DNA from: Mesodorylaimus sp. YZB2_4
Lineage: Eukaryota; Nematoda; Enoplea; Dorylaimida; Dorylaimidae
Direction of reading: 5' to 3'
NCBI GenBank assembly: GCA_030248295.1
Contig: JASANH010000239.1
Location: forward strand, 744,001 to 808,000
Length of the DNA: 64,000 nt
Shown here: positions 1-9,265 of the stretch, in pieces
Layout of the letters: each line of letters opens with the position of its first letter
How positions within the stretch are numbered: the stretch's first letter is position 1
The notes under the pieces: generated by a model
Seen by the model: only the letters and a program-made list of their open reading frames with translations
What the model was told of the DNA's origin: nothing
The model's database searches: none
Position numbers and translations under genes: made by a program

Positions 1-227
1 ATTTTCTAAAACTCGAAATTTTTATCCTGTGTTTTCTAATTATAGCATTCTATTCGAAATTTCAGCTTCTATCTGTCAATTTTATTTTCAACCTCTGCGC
101 ATTATACAAAACCCACGACAGAACAATCCGCGTGCACTCGCATCAGATCGACTGATTTTTATTGTTTTATAGCAGCACTCGCCATAAAATTTTAGTACTC
201 GATAAGAAGTTTTGCAGGTTTTTGAAC

Positions 228-412
228 GTTTTCAAAAAAGTCGGTGGTGATTACAAAATCGTCCGAATGATGGGCAATTCGAGCAAGCCGCGCGAAGGTG
301 GCCCCTAGGACGATATTTAGGCCACAAATGGTGTCACGATCAAGAATATCAGCACCAAGCACTAGATATCACGAACTGGTCGTGCCCATCGTGCAAGTCG
401 GGAATCTTGTAG
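228..412 (+). CDS. possible 3'-terminal coding fragment with Cys/His pattern
   Basis: One frame reads about 50 residues to a TAG at 410-412. Its end contains the pattern W-C-H-D-Q ... H-Q ... W-S-C-P-S-C-K, which resembles the last metal-binding half of a RING- or PHD-like zinc domain. A TTTTGCAG acceptor lies near 219, but this frame meets a TGA shortly after it, so the true splice site, if any, must be further in. The rest of the gene would lie left of the window. I do not recognise the family. A chance open stretch is quite possible. Confidence 0.2.
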
Positions 413-893
413 GTTAGGAATTCAAAAATTTAAATTTCCCGCTCTTTATTGTAGTAGCTAGTAATTGTGATTTAAAAAAAGTGGAAAAGTTTGTTATATG
501 AAATAAACTTTGAGTTTCTTTTTTTGCATTTGCACCAAATTTGTGCTAAGAACTCGCAGAATATGTTAAAAATTGAAAACCCACCAACTTATGTCGTTCT
601 GCGCCAAACCAGGCCAGAAAATGATTGGAAAGAGTCAGTTGTCTTCTATTCCTGACAACTTCTCGAATGTGCAATGCGGTTTGGGAAGCGGAGTATTGTC
701 ACTGGTCGAGTGTGTCTCGTGGGCGAAAGCTAAGCTGCCTTTTGTCGTCTCGAATTACTTCTCTGGTTTACGAATCATCGAGTACTTGGTCAACCATTTG
801 CTTGAATATATCTCGTTTCCAATAAGAAAACCATATTTTTTCTTCGAGCCTGTCATTTTATTTTGCCGCGGCCATCGATTTCTCTTCTCAGCA
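413..893. other. intergenic, AT-rich, no gene seen
   Basis: This stretch precedes the first Ig gene. An open frame runs from 573 into that gene's first exon, but the residues before the methionine at 894 look like translated untranslated DNA with no recognisable domain. The segment just before 894 probably holds the promoter and 5' leader. No clear TATA box was identified. Confidence 0.4.
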
Positions 894-2168
894 ATGGAGG
901 ATCGAATGATAAGAGTTCGTTGCCGAGTGCTCCTTCTGCTCGTGTTACTTTGCTTGCATACACCGGAAATATATGCCAGACGTGGTCGAGGCAGGGGCAA
1001 AGCCAGGCAAAAGAAAATATTTATTTCTTTCAATAATGCCAACGAATTTTCCATGCTGCCATCTAATGGAACACAGGACCCGAGGGTATGCAATTTGTTC
1101 ATTTTTTTATCAACAGCGCACAAAAAAGGTGGGAGTATTTTCTTAGCTGCTGGGTTTCCCGCCCGCGTGTTTCCCGCCGCGCGGGTTAACCTTTTGCCAA
1201 AACACAGCAGGCAATTTCAAGAAAAATATGAAACGAGAGAAAACGATGCATCTGGGTAATTTCCTAACGAAAACTGCGACTTTTACACTGATTGGACTCC
1301 GTATTTATTTTCCAGCAGAAAAGCAGCGGGAAAGCTTCGGGTTTTTTTGCTGAACGCCAGCGGGAAGTGTTGCGAGGAAAATTTCTCGTTTTCCAGCAGA
1401 TCTTTTAATACAAAAATCAAATATGTTTTCTCGCTCATGCCCATGCTTTCGGTAATTTTTAATTCAAGAAACACCCGCAACAAAATTTGAGAAATTTACC
1501 CCCCTCCCCCCCGGATTTCTCGCTGAACGTCTCAGGGTAGTATTACCAGGAAAAATTTGGCATTTTTGTGTGAAACGCTTTGAAATTTTTTAGGTGAAAA
1601 TGTAGAGAAAAAAGCTCTTTTTTCCAGCATAGTAACATGTTTTTTTGCTTAGTTCCACGCAAGAAACACTGAGAAATTCACAAAAATTCAATCTCGTTGG
1701 GTTTGGTTGCTGAGAAGCAAATGTGGGATTCACAAAAAAACTGGAGCCACAAATTGATGAATCACGACTCGAAAAAACCTTTTATCACACATATTCCATT
1801 TTAGTCACCTCAAATTGTCAGAGCTTCTCATTTTATGATCGGATACCGATTGGGTGGAAAAATTCTGCTGATCTGCGCTGTGCAAGGCGACCCGAGGCCA
1901 CGAATAAAATGGTACAAGGACCTGCTAGAAGTGCCTATGAAGGACAGTGTGCACGTAAGTCGCCAGTGCACACGCGATTTTCAGCCACTACGCATTACAA
2001 TAACTTTTTTTGCAGGTCTATGAAAGAATTTTGGGCTCGAATCAAATTTGGAGCAAAATCGAAATTGATCCAGCCACGCTGGCCGATGGAGGCATTTTCA
2101 CCTGCGTTGCACAAAATATGTACGGGAATATGCACAGAAATTATAAAGTTGAACCGTACGCTTCGTGA
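894..2168 (+). CDS. single-Ig-domain secreted protein, copy A (OIG-4-like)
   Basis: Three exons, 894-1085, 1805-1954 and 2016-2168, give 164 residues. All introns are phase 0 with GT-AG ends. The start at 894 is chosen because it opens a signal peptide: a basic start, an L-rich core, then cleavage before an Arg/Gly-rich segment. Residues about 28-64 form a basic linker. Exons 2 and 3 encode one I-set immunoglobulin fold: the first Cys in L-L-I-C, the W of K-W-Y-K, the S-K-I-E-I-D-P strand and the second Cys in F-T-C-V-A. Family knowledge: small secreted one-Ig proteins of this type, including nematode OIG-4, act at synapses and cell surfaces; insects have close relatives. A specific role here is inference. 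It is followed by a tandem paralogue with the same exon plan. I am sure of the domain, less sure of orthology. Confidence 0.85.
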
Positions 2169-3956
2169 GCAGCAGAAACTGAAGGACACTATTCTTGGCT
2201 ATTGCGCCTACAAAATCACTGTCTGCCTGCAATATTACTGTTTGTACTGCATGTGAGTGCTGATTCGCGCAGTACTCTGTCTATCAGACACCATTCGCGT
2301 CAAATATACAGCTGTATCTTATGGTGTACTCTATGCAAAGATAAGTGAACATGCATTTTTCTTGAACGCAGGCCGAAAATATTCTAAATTTCCTACTGGT
2401 TTTACACCCCAGTGGTACCTCAGCAGATGCAGATTTTTCCCGGAGTGATAGACTAGAAACGATAGCACCACCACCTCAATATGCAGTTTAGTTTATGCAT
2501 TCACTCGTAATTTTGCAATTTATGCCTATTATTTCCAATTAAAATGAAAATTTGAATATATAGCTGAATGGCTGAAACATCACCTGTCAGGGTTTTTAGG
2601 TGGAATTGTAGAGCAAAAACATATTCAAATTTTCGCGTCAGAATGATGTTTCAGCCATAGACTAGGCCAAAAGACTTGGTTGGCTGCTCTGGTGCAAAAG
2701 CTTCACTGCTCACTCGCTCCAGTAATATGGACCTACAGTAGACGTATTACATGCCGGCCAGGCGACGGAAAAAACGTGACTGATCGAAGTCGGCAAGACA
2801 AAAAACTGGCTGAAACAAACGAGTCTTGCGGCTCTACATTCGCCTGAAACATCAACCAGAGGGGTTGAGGCCTTCCAGCCAGGGGGATCAATAATTCTAC
2901 CCCTCCCGCCATGGCCCGCCAGTGGAACCCATGGCGAATGGAAGAGAGTAATCAATACTCTCCCCTGGCTAGGAATCGTCAACCCGTCGGGTCGGGTCGG
3001 GCCAGGTATAATTACAAGTCTTGTCTGCTTCAGTCAGCGTTTTTGTCCCATCGACCACCTCCCTCCTGCGCCCGTCAGCTACCGGGCTAGTCGAAGGAGA
3101 CGCAGAACCCCTCCCTAACCCTGAGTCTCGACCTAGTCCATGGCTGAGACATCACCCTGATGGAGCGCTCCGTGCGGAGTATCGATTGCCAGTCGTGTTT
3201 CTACAGCATCTTTATGCATGATTAATGCATTTGAGTGTGTTTTATGCCAATATGAAGCCTGTACTTCGCACATCGTAGTTTCTGTCTGCAGTACCTGCAT
3301 CCAAGGAATCTGCTCTGATGTGTTATCGCTGGATTCGCGACCAATAAAAACAGATATAACACATGTCGCGACCAATAAAAACAGATATAACACATGACGC
3401 TCCTGAGAATGAAAAATTGTGATCATTAAACGTGAGGCCATAAAGGTTACTCCTTGCATCAGCTGATCCCCCAGTGGTTTTGAAACACTCTGCTACTCAC
3501 AAACTGAGTCCATTGGCCCATAACACAGCATCAATCACCCAAACCATTTGTGCAAATTATTATTGGCTGAAACTATCAGGCTTCCAAGCAACTGTTCCCG
3601 GACGATAAGAAGGATTGGTGGTGAGCGGGGGGGGGGGGGGGAGGGGGGTAATGGATGCAAACCTCTCCTTGCAAAGAACACTTGGCGCTGTGGGAATTTG
3701 GGACTAACGAGTAAGCTCTATAAACGCGCCAGGAAGCAACTAACAAAGTGACAAATGTTTGACTTAAACTAGACGACTTTGCTGCTGCTGATGCAGTTTT
3801 CAGTTTTAAAAGAAGCTGAAACTGAGCAGCACTTAGAAATGTGAAATACGGTCTTTAAAGCACGTAGCCCCCCCTTTTGCTCAGCTGGTCTTGCACGAGA
3901 CCCGACCATTTAATATCCACTTATTTTTCTCAATGATTCTATAAAACTTTTAAAAA
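2169..3956. other. spacer between the two Ig genes
   Basis: About 1.8 kb separates the two Ig paralogues. The first part is AT-rich with a possible ATTAAA polyadenylation signal near 2538. From about 2735 to 3010 there is a copy of the GGCTGAAACATC hairpin repeat listed separately. Positions 3627-3641 hold a G homopolymer. Around 3350-3400 a 35-45 base segment with the word ACCAATAAAAACAGATATAA is repeated directly. I see no further coding exon. Confidence 0.5.
2735..3010 (-). repeat. hairpin interspersed repeat, copy 1 (GGCTGAAACATC family)
   Basis: This copy carries GAAACATCAACCAGAGGGG followed by 'CTTCCAGCCAGG', 'GATCAATA' and 'GCCATGGCCCGCCAG', words shared with copies at 16200, 19735 and 54760. 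The core can fold because GAAACATCAACC is close to the reverse complement of GGTTGATGTTTC seen in other copies. No coding capacity is seen. It is probably a non-autonomous transposable element, class uncertain. Confidence 0.55.
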
Positions 3957-4564
3957 ATGTCAAGACGACCATTGGTACATTTTCTGCTGATTGTTGTTAT
4001 TCTAGTCGCCCAAGTGACTTTTGTGTTTTGCGCGAGAAAAGGTGGACGTCGTGGCAGTAAAGGAAAAAATTTATTCCCTTTCGCAAACGCCGCTTCGTTT
4101 AGTTTAATTGGTGCAACTGGCATCGGTGATGTCAAGGTTGTCGATTATGTCCTTTACCTCGATATTATTCAAGACAAACAAGTGTTTTAGGCTGCCAGAT
4201 TAATTAAAGCTTCTTATTATTTGTACAATTATATGCTCGGTGGCAAAATTTGGCTCATTTGCGCAAGCGAAGGTGATCCGAGGCCATCGATTGTTTGGTA
4301 CAAGGATGGATCTGAATTAATTTTGAAAACGAATATGCATGTAAACAATTTAAGAATTTTTATATTAAATTTTTGCAAGACAAATTTTTTATTTATTTTT
4401 CTAATATTTTTCAGATTTATGAAAGATCTTATTCAACGAATCAAACTTGGAGTAAAATCGAGATCGATCCGGGTACGTTAGGCGACAGCGGCATTTACAC
4501 TTGTTACGCTTCGAATGAACATGGAATGATGTATAAGAATTTTAAAGCAGAACCAAGCAGTTGA
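3957..4564 (+). CDS. single-Ig-domain secreted protein, copy B (OIG-4-like)
   Basis: Exons 3957-4136, 4191-4340 and 4415-4564 give 159 residues. The gene has the same three-exon, phase-0 plan as the upstream copy, and exon 2 is exactly the same length (150 bases). Residues 1-25 are a signal peptide ending near F-V-F-C-A, then comes a basic R-K-G-G-R-R-G linker. The Ig fold shows L-G-G-K-I-W-L-I-C, the core W in I-V-W-Y-K-D, S-K-I-E-I-D-P and I-Y-T-C-Y-A. Introns are only 54 and 74 bases, against 719 and 61 in copy A. AATAAA at 4843-4848 may be the polyadenylation signal. The role is presumably extracellular, like copy A. Both copies look intact, so divergence of expression or partner is more likely than loss. 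Confidence 0.87.
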
Positions 4565-4975
4565 CTCATTTTTGTTATTGTCAGCCACTTGTGCTAATGA
4601 TCATATTTTTTAGAGCAACATGTTGGTCATATTTTTTTCTTTTACAGCATTTAACGTGAGGCAGAGAAAAACGCAGCTGTGCACGCCCGTTTCCCATCAA
4701 ATTAGAAATGTCAAAATCTACACATCGCAACTATTCCAAGTTAAACATCCTTAAATTTTCAGGTGCAACAAGTTTCGTTGAGTAGCGCGTGGTCGGACGT
4801 CGTCTATGGGAACCACATGTCGGATTGGTGTGCTACACATCAAATAAATGGTGCCTTATGTTAATTTACACAGCACTGGGAGCACAATCATGTAAAGCAT
4901 ACCCACTGCACTAATCGCATAATTATACCACAAAAGACAGACAATTTCACAAAACCTCCCAGCATCTGAAAACTC

Positions 4976-5133
4976 GTGTCTGAAACTGTATTTTACACAA
5001 GCTAGCAGTTGCGACTCTGTTGAGGGAAAATGCCAGGACGGCAGTGAAGATGACTTTAGCGTGAGGATTGGGGTAGAGACTAGAAGTCCATACAACTGCA
5101 CAATCTGTGTAAAAGTTGGTTTCAGACACTGGT
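4976..5133. repeat. short MITE with GTCTGAAACC-type terminal inverted repeats
   Basis: The left end reads GTGTCTGAAACTGTATTTTA and the right end carries its inverse, ending GGTTTCAGACAC, about 158 bases apart. The same termini recur at 9834-9985, 23863-24020 and many times at 59675-60625. It lies just past the stop codon of the EGF/PPxY gene on the opposite strand, so it is likely in that gene's 3' untranslated region. No coding potential. Confidence 0.65.
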
Positions 5134-5148
5134 TTGGGTGCGACTGGC

Positions 5149-6800
5149 TCATACAGCGCTCGTATGCATGGTATCGTTGGAGCCACGGAGGTTGGTATGG
5201 GCTGCGGGCTCAGTCGGTTCGGTGGTTGGCGAATTGGACTGTTGCCTTTCAAGTTGAGCATCTCCGACTCGTTGTGTTGTCTCCTGCTGATCTGGCCGTT
5301 CGGTTGGCGTAGTCTGTTCGTAAGCATCTGTTTGATGAGTGTCATTTTGTACTGAATTCAAAGCCGTCGAGGACGAGGATGGTGTTTCGTTGTCCACAGC
5401 GTCTGTACCCGCATTGCCATTCGTTGCAGCGCCATCGGTGGCCGCTGTCCTCAAAGATGGATGATTATGCATGGGGGGCTGGTAGCGCCCGTCAGCGTAC
5501 GGGGGTGGCACTTTGACAATGTCGTGGTAGGCTGGCGGTGGGGGAAGGCCGTTTATGTCGTACGGGGTCAGTTCTGGGCTCGGTTCAATCCTCGGTTGGT
5601 GACCAGCGCCAAAAGTCCGCGAATAAGTTGGTGGTGGATTGGAGAGGACATTGGCGACGGGCGATGCGCCCGGCTCGTCCACTGCACCAATCATCATTGC
5701 ACGTCGCGCCTGCATTCGTCGACGCATCCACAGAGTTCGTCGTCGAACCAAAAAGTAGACGCCCAAAGCCAGCGCCACGGCTAGGAACAGGCTGACCACA
5801 GTGCTGGACAGGTCGCGGTGGAAAGAGGAGGATGTGTAGTTGGGTGTGTCCAACGACCCCGCGCCCCCGGAAGATACTTCTTCGCAATGCGGACCCATGT
5901 ACGGTTGCAGGCACAAACACGCCCTGTTTTTGACTGGAGTACCGCCATTGAAACACAGCACTTCGTCGCAAGCTTCGCCAAAAAAGTTTTTCATGCATTT
6001 GCACCTGAAACAAGAAATTGTCACGTTGGGCGCGCACGTTTCCGGTTTTTCCGCTTTCAACAAGCCAACCACTCAGAGACTGGCTAAGATACTCACCGAT
6101 CCACACCCAAGCCATCATCGCTCGGAGTAGCGAAATCTTTGTACAATTCTCCATTCAAACAAAATTTCTCGCACAAATCGCCGAACCATTTTGGCGGGCA
6201 AACGCATCTTAGATTAATACTAAACGATCGATATCCACCATTTGCGCAATCGGGTAAATATCGACAATTTCTATCCAAATTTTCATCGCCTGGACACTTG
6301 CATCTGACTCCAACCACCAACTTTTTCTGTTGTTGCATGAGCCAAGTCGGCACGCTATAATAACCATTGAACCGACGACACGATTTATTCCTCTCAACAC
6401 CCACCATTTCTTGCGACCAATCGTGAATATAGTCATCCAACGATGGGTCGGGCTGCGGCTCGCCATTTCGACAACACGTGATCGAGTACTGACTAACAAC
6501 GAATTGGGCGTTTTCTTCGTGCGTCGGACGAAATGATAGTGTTTCATTGCCCAGCATCAGCCGACTCACGTTGTCCACCGTCCTCCATTCCGGGCGCAAG
6601 CCTTGAAATGTCTGCGGTGCTGACTGAGAACCACCTTCTTCATCCGCCGCCCTGATTGAAATTGATGACAATGCAACTGAAATGAACAGACAATGCAAAT
6701 TGTGGTGTGGCGTCCGAAACTTCTTAACGAAGGTTGGGATCCGAGCCTGATCCCGTCGGATTTGACCCCTCCTTGACAGTGTCGATATGGATATCGTCAC
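5149..6800 (-). CDS. type I membrane protein with EGF-like modules and three PPxY motifs
   Basis: Two exons, 6800-6097 and 6004-5149, give 519 residues. The intron is 92 bases and splits an Arg codon before C-K-C-M-K. Residues about 30-50 contain a hydrophobic, signal-like stretch (F-I-S-V-A-L-S-S-I-S-I), so the true start may lie in an upstream exon. Three cysteine-rich EGF-like modules follow: C-K-C-P-G ... C-R-Y-L-P-D-C-A-N-G-G, then C-V-C-P-P-K-W-F-G-D-L-C, then C-F-N-G-G ... C-L-C-L-Q-P-Y-M-G-P-H-C. A transmembrane helix covers about 303-321 and is stopped by R-R-R. The cytoplasmic tail has PPTY, PPAY and PPPY. Family knowledge: PPxY motifs bind WW domains of NEDD4-type ubiquitin ligases, so regulated endocytosis is a fair inference. 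The tail ends in a low-complexity T/Q/N-rich region. I do not recognise a named orthologue. Confidence 0.8.
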
Positions 6801-6894
6801 CTAATGAACAGTCATATCTTTTGAGATGTGAATATCACATCTATATCTTATCTTTTTAGGAGCCGACATATGCATTCGAAAATCCAGCGGCAAT

Positions 6895-7770
6895 CCACGT
6901 TTGGGCCTGCATCGAGATTGTATTTTTGATCAGTTTCACTTCATATACGATTGATAACCGGAAAGAGAAGTTTCAATAAAACTGTACGACTGAAAAGTTC
7001 TTCAGCGAGAAAAATTAGGCTCATACACAAAAAAGAGAGGGATTAAAAAAATCCTGATCCAAAAAAAGTGATACTGACGTTCAGGAATTGGGATTCTGCA
7101 TAAATTATATAGCAGAAGCCTACTAGACTGAAAGGTTGTCTGTTTCTCATAGTCTAGCTGCTCTTTAGGCAATTCTACGGGTGGGAGGGAAGCTGGCATG
7201 GCTGATCCATTTTCGGGCCTGCATCGAGACCGCGTACTTTTGATCAGCTTCAGTTTATATGATTACTAATCGGAAAAAGTTTCAAAAGAATTTTCGACTG
7301 AAAGGCTCATACTCAAGAAATCTCGATCCTGAAGTTTAGGCATGGAAAAACCGCATAAACAAGGCAAAAGTTCACCAGGCTACAAGGTTGTTTATTTATC
7401 ATAGCATGAAGCTGCACTTCGCACCTTTTAAGGGGCAGCTTCCAGGTCCGACTGATAAGGCAATTACGATATCGTCCGATATCTGATAGCCGATATATTG
7501 GTTATCGATTATCGAACTTTAATATCGGCCGGTGCTAGGCAAGCTTATTTATGTTCGGTTCTGTATCGAGACTGTGTACTATCATGATCGAAGAGAGAGG
7601 TTTCAAAAAAGCTGTATTAATGAAAAGTTCTTCATTGAGGAAAGCAGGCTTATACGAAAAAAATGTGGAAATCCCGTAAACATTGATCCCGAATATTTCA
7701 TAGCAACTTTTTTTGCGAGTAGTTCTTGTCCGCGCATGCTCTAGCTCACCAATCAACCACTTCGCGTTGG
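6895..7770. repeat. three diverged direct repeats of about 300 bases
   Basis: Units begin near 6895, 7205 and 7545. Shared words in the same order are CTGCATCGAGA (TCTGTATCGAGA in unit 3), TTGATCAG followed by CTTCATAT or AGTTTATAT, AAGTTTCAA(T/A)A, GACTGAAAAG or the like, GGCTCATAC and AAAAAA...GAT. Units 1 and 2 also share a rightward part ending CAT-AG-CTGC. This looks like an old tandem duplication of non-coding DNA. No protein reading was recognised. Confidence 0.55.
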
Positions 7771-8574
7771 GCTTACCAACAGTATAAACAACGTAATTCC
7801 ATTTTCCACTAAAAACCCTCTTCATATTTCTCCACCAACGCCTTTATAAAATAAAATCTTTGCGATACGAATTTTAAAACTTTCCAAGATGAATCTTGAC
7901 AATATATTTTCCAATGTCCAAAATTAAAATTTGCCAATGGTTATGAGTTTGAAGGACGTTTTGTCAGGCTCAACTGTGCCCTGGTGTCGCCTGCCTGGTA
8001 TACATATTCGATCGAAATGAGCAGGTTGGCGACGAGGACGGGCGTACCTACGTAACTGGCTCGTAATAAGGTACTACCTGGCCTACGAAACGACCATCGC
8101 ATGGAAACTGGATGCGCGACCGCCACCGCACTCGAGCGATGTAAACAGAGAGAAAGAGAGAGGTTCTTGCAGATTCTGGTGCACAGGAAGTCGGTCGGAA
8201 GCGGCTAAGCAAACGTCAATACTGCTGGCCAAACACGACTTTGACTTGTGACTCGGTTACGACGGGTCCTAGGTTTTAAAAAATGGCCAAACAAGAAGCA
8301 GAGAATGCGATTATGTAAAGCCTAGCTAGCTCATTGATCATTACTCGCCACCTACGACCGTGCTGGTGGTCGGTCGGCCAGCTTTGCTTAAATACAAAGC
8401 CCCCTATCGATCGGGCAATTTGTTTTGCAATGCGATAGGGGATCCTCGCGGCACGCGCGCACTCCAACCTCGAATAGCATGAAATGCAATTTTAGTTTAC
8501 AGATTTTAATATTAGATTCTAGCCACTGATGCGTTTAGTGCCTGGAAATCGAACAAAATGTGGTAGGTTGCGCT

Positions 8575-8800
8575 GCCGTCGTCCTGTCATGTCATACTTT
8601 AGCCAAGCACTATGCAGCGCACTCGAGGGCTAAGAGGCACGTTGTTGACAGTCATGTTTTACCCAGGTGGAAGCTGAACCTTCCCTTGGAACTGTGAGAG
8701 GCAGACTCCTAAACCGACAGCCAACGACCCAGTGCGCTTCGTGATTTGAATGTGGCGCCATTGTTTTCCTGCGCATCAATGTTGTCTGCTAGTCAGTGGA
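8575..8800 (-). repeat. diverged tRNA-like SINE
   Basis: On the minus strand the order is an A-box-like region, a decayed B-box region and then the SINE body, with the conserved words CTCGAGTGCGC, AGTGCTTGG and TATGACATGAC at the 3' end. These are shared with better copies at 15538, 16745 and 19555. The B box here has lost the TTCGA core. Age is high and exact ends are uncertain. Confidence 0.45.
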
Positions 8801-9059
8801 TGCGCACCAGGATGAGCGAGTGTGCATGGAGTTGAGATGAAAGGCGTCCTTCTCATCTTCAGTGCAGTCGGGTCGGGTGTTTCATGCGAGCAGAAAGAAA
8901 GGGCATCCGAGCAAAGGTTTAGGACGCTCCTCTTCAGAAAGTGTGCTCAGGTCTCCTCTACTGTAGGGTGAGTCTCCATACTCACGATCAGTCTTAAACG
9001 TTTAGGAGCTAGGAGCCCATCCTTTGAGAAAGAACGTCGTTAAAAAAAGAAAAGCCAAC

Positions 9060-9240
9060 AAGCGGAATCCCATGTTCATGTTCATAATTGACCACACCAA
9101 ACGCTTATGCGCACTCGAGGGTGAAGGGACACATTTTACACGAAATGATTTACTGGCTTGGGAGTCGAACACTCGCCCGTAACTGCGCATCTGGCGTGAA
9201 GGCAGACGCCTAACCCACCAGGACACGAGGCCGATCCCAC
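9060..9240 (-). repeat. tRNA-derived SINE
   Basis: Read on the minus strand, the head has 'GTCCTGGTGGGTTAGGCGTC' (A-box region), then CAGATGCGCAGTTACGGGCG and the B box GTGTTCGACTCCC. The body contains CTCGAGTGCGCATAAGCG. The tail is a short (ATGAAC)n microsatellite, as in the copy at 16745. It abuts the 3' end of the neprilysin gene. Confidence 0.7.
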
Positions 9241-9265
9241 TAAATATACAAATATGAGGCACCGA

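Larger units (their letters stand above)
6801..9245. other. gene-free repeat-rich region
   Basis: No gene is supported here. The left part holds three diverged direct repeats (6895-7770). At 7465-7520 there is an unusual cluster of CGATAT, TATCGATTATCG and related palindromic words. 7780-8560 shows no recognisable feature. Diverged tRNA-like SINE copies occupy about 8575-8800 and 9060-9240. Short open frames in the region are not conserved-looking. Confidence 0.5.

Noticed and set aside
5461-6212. Several open frames antisense to the EGF/PPxY gene
   Set aside because: They are shadows of a GC-richer coding strand. They lack domains and splice logic, while the minus strand encodes clear EGF modules and a membrane helix.
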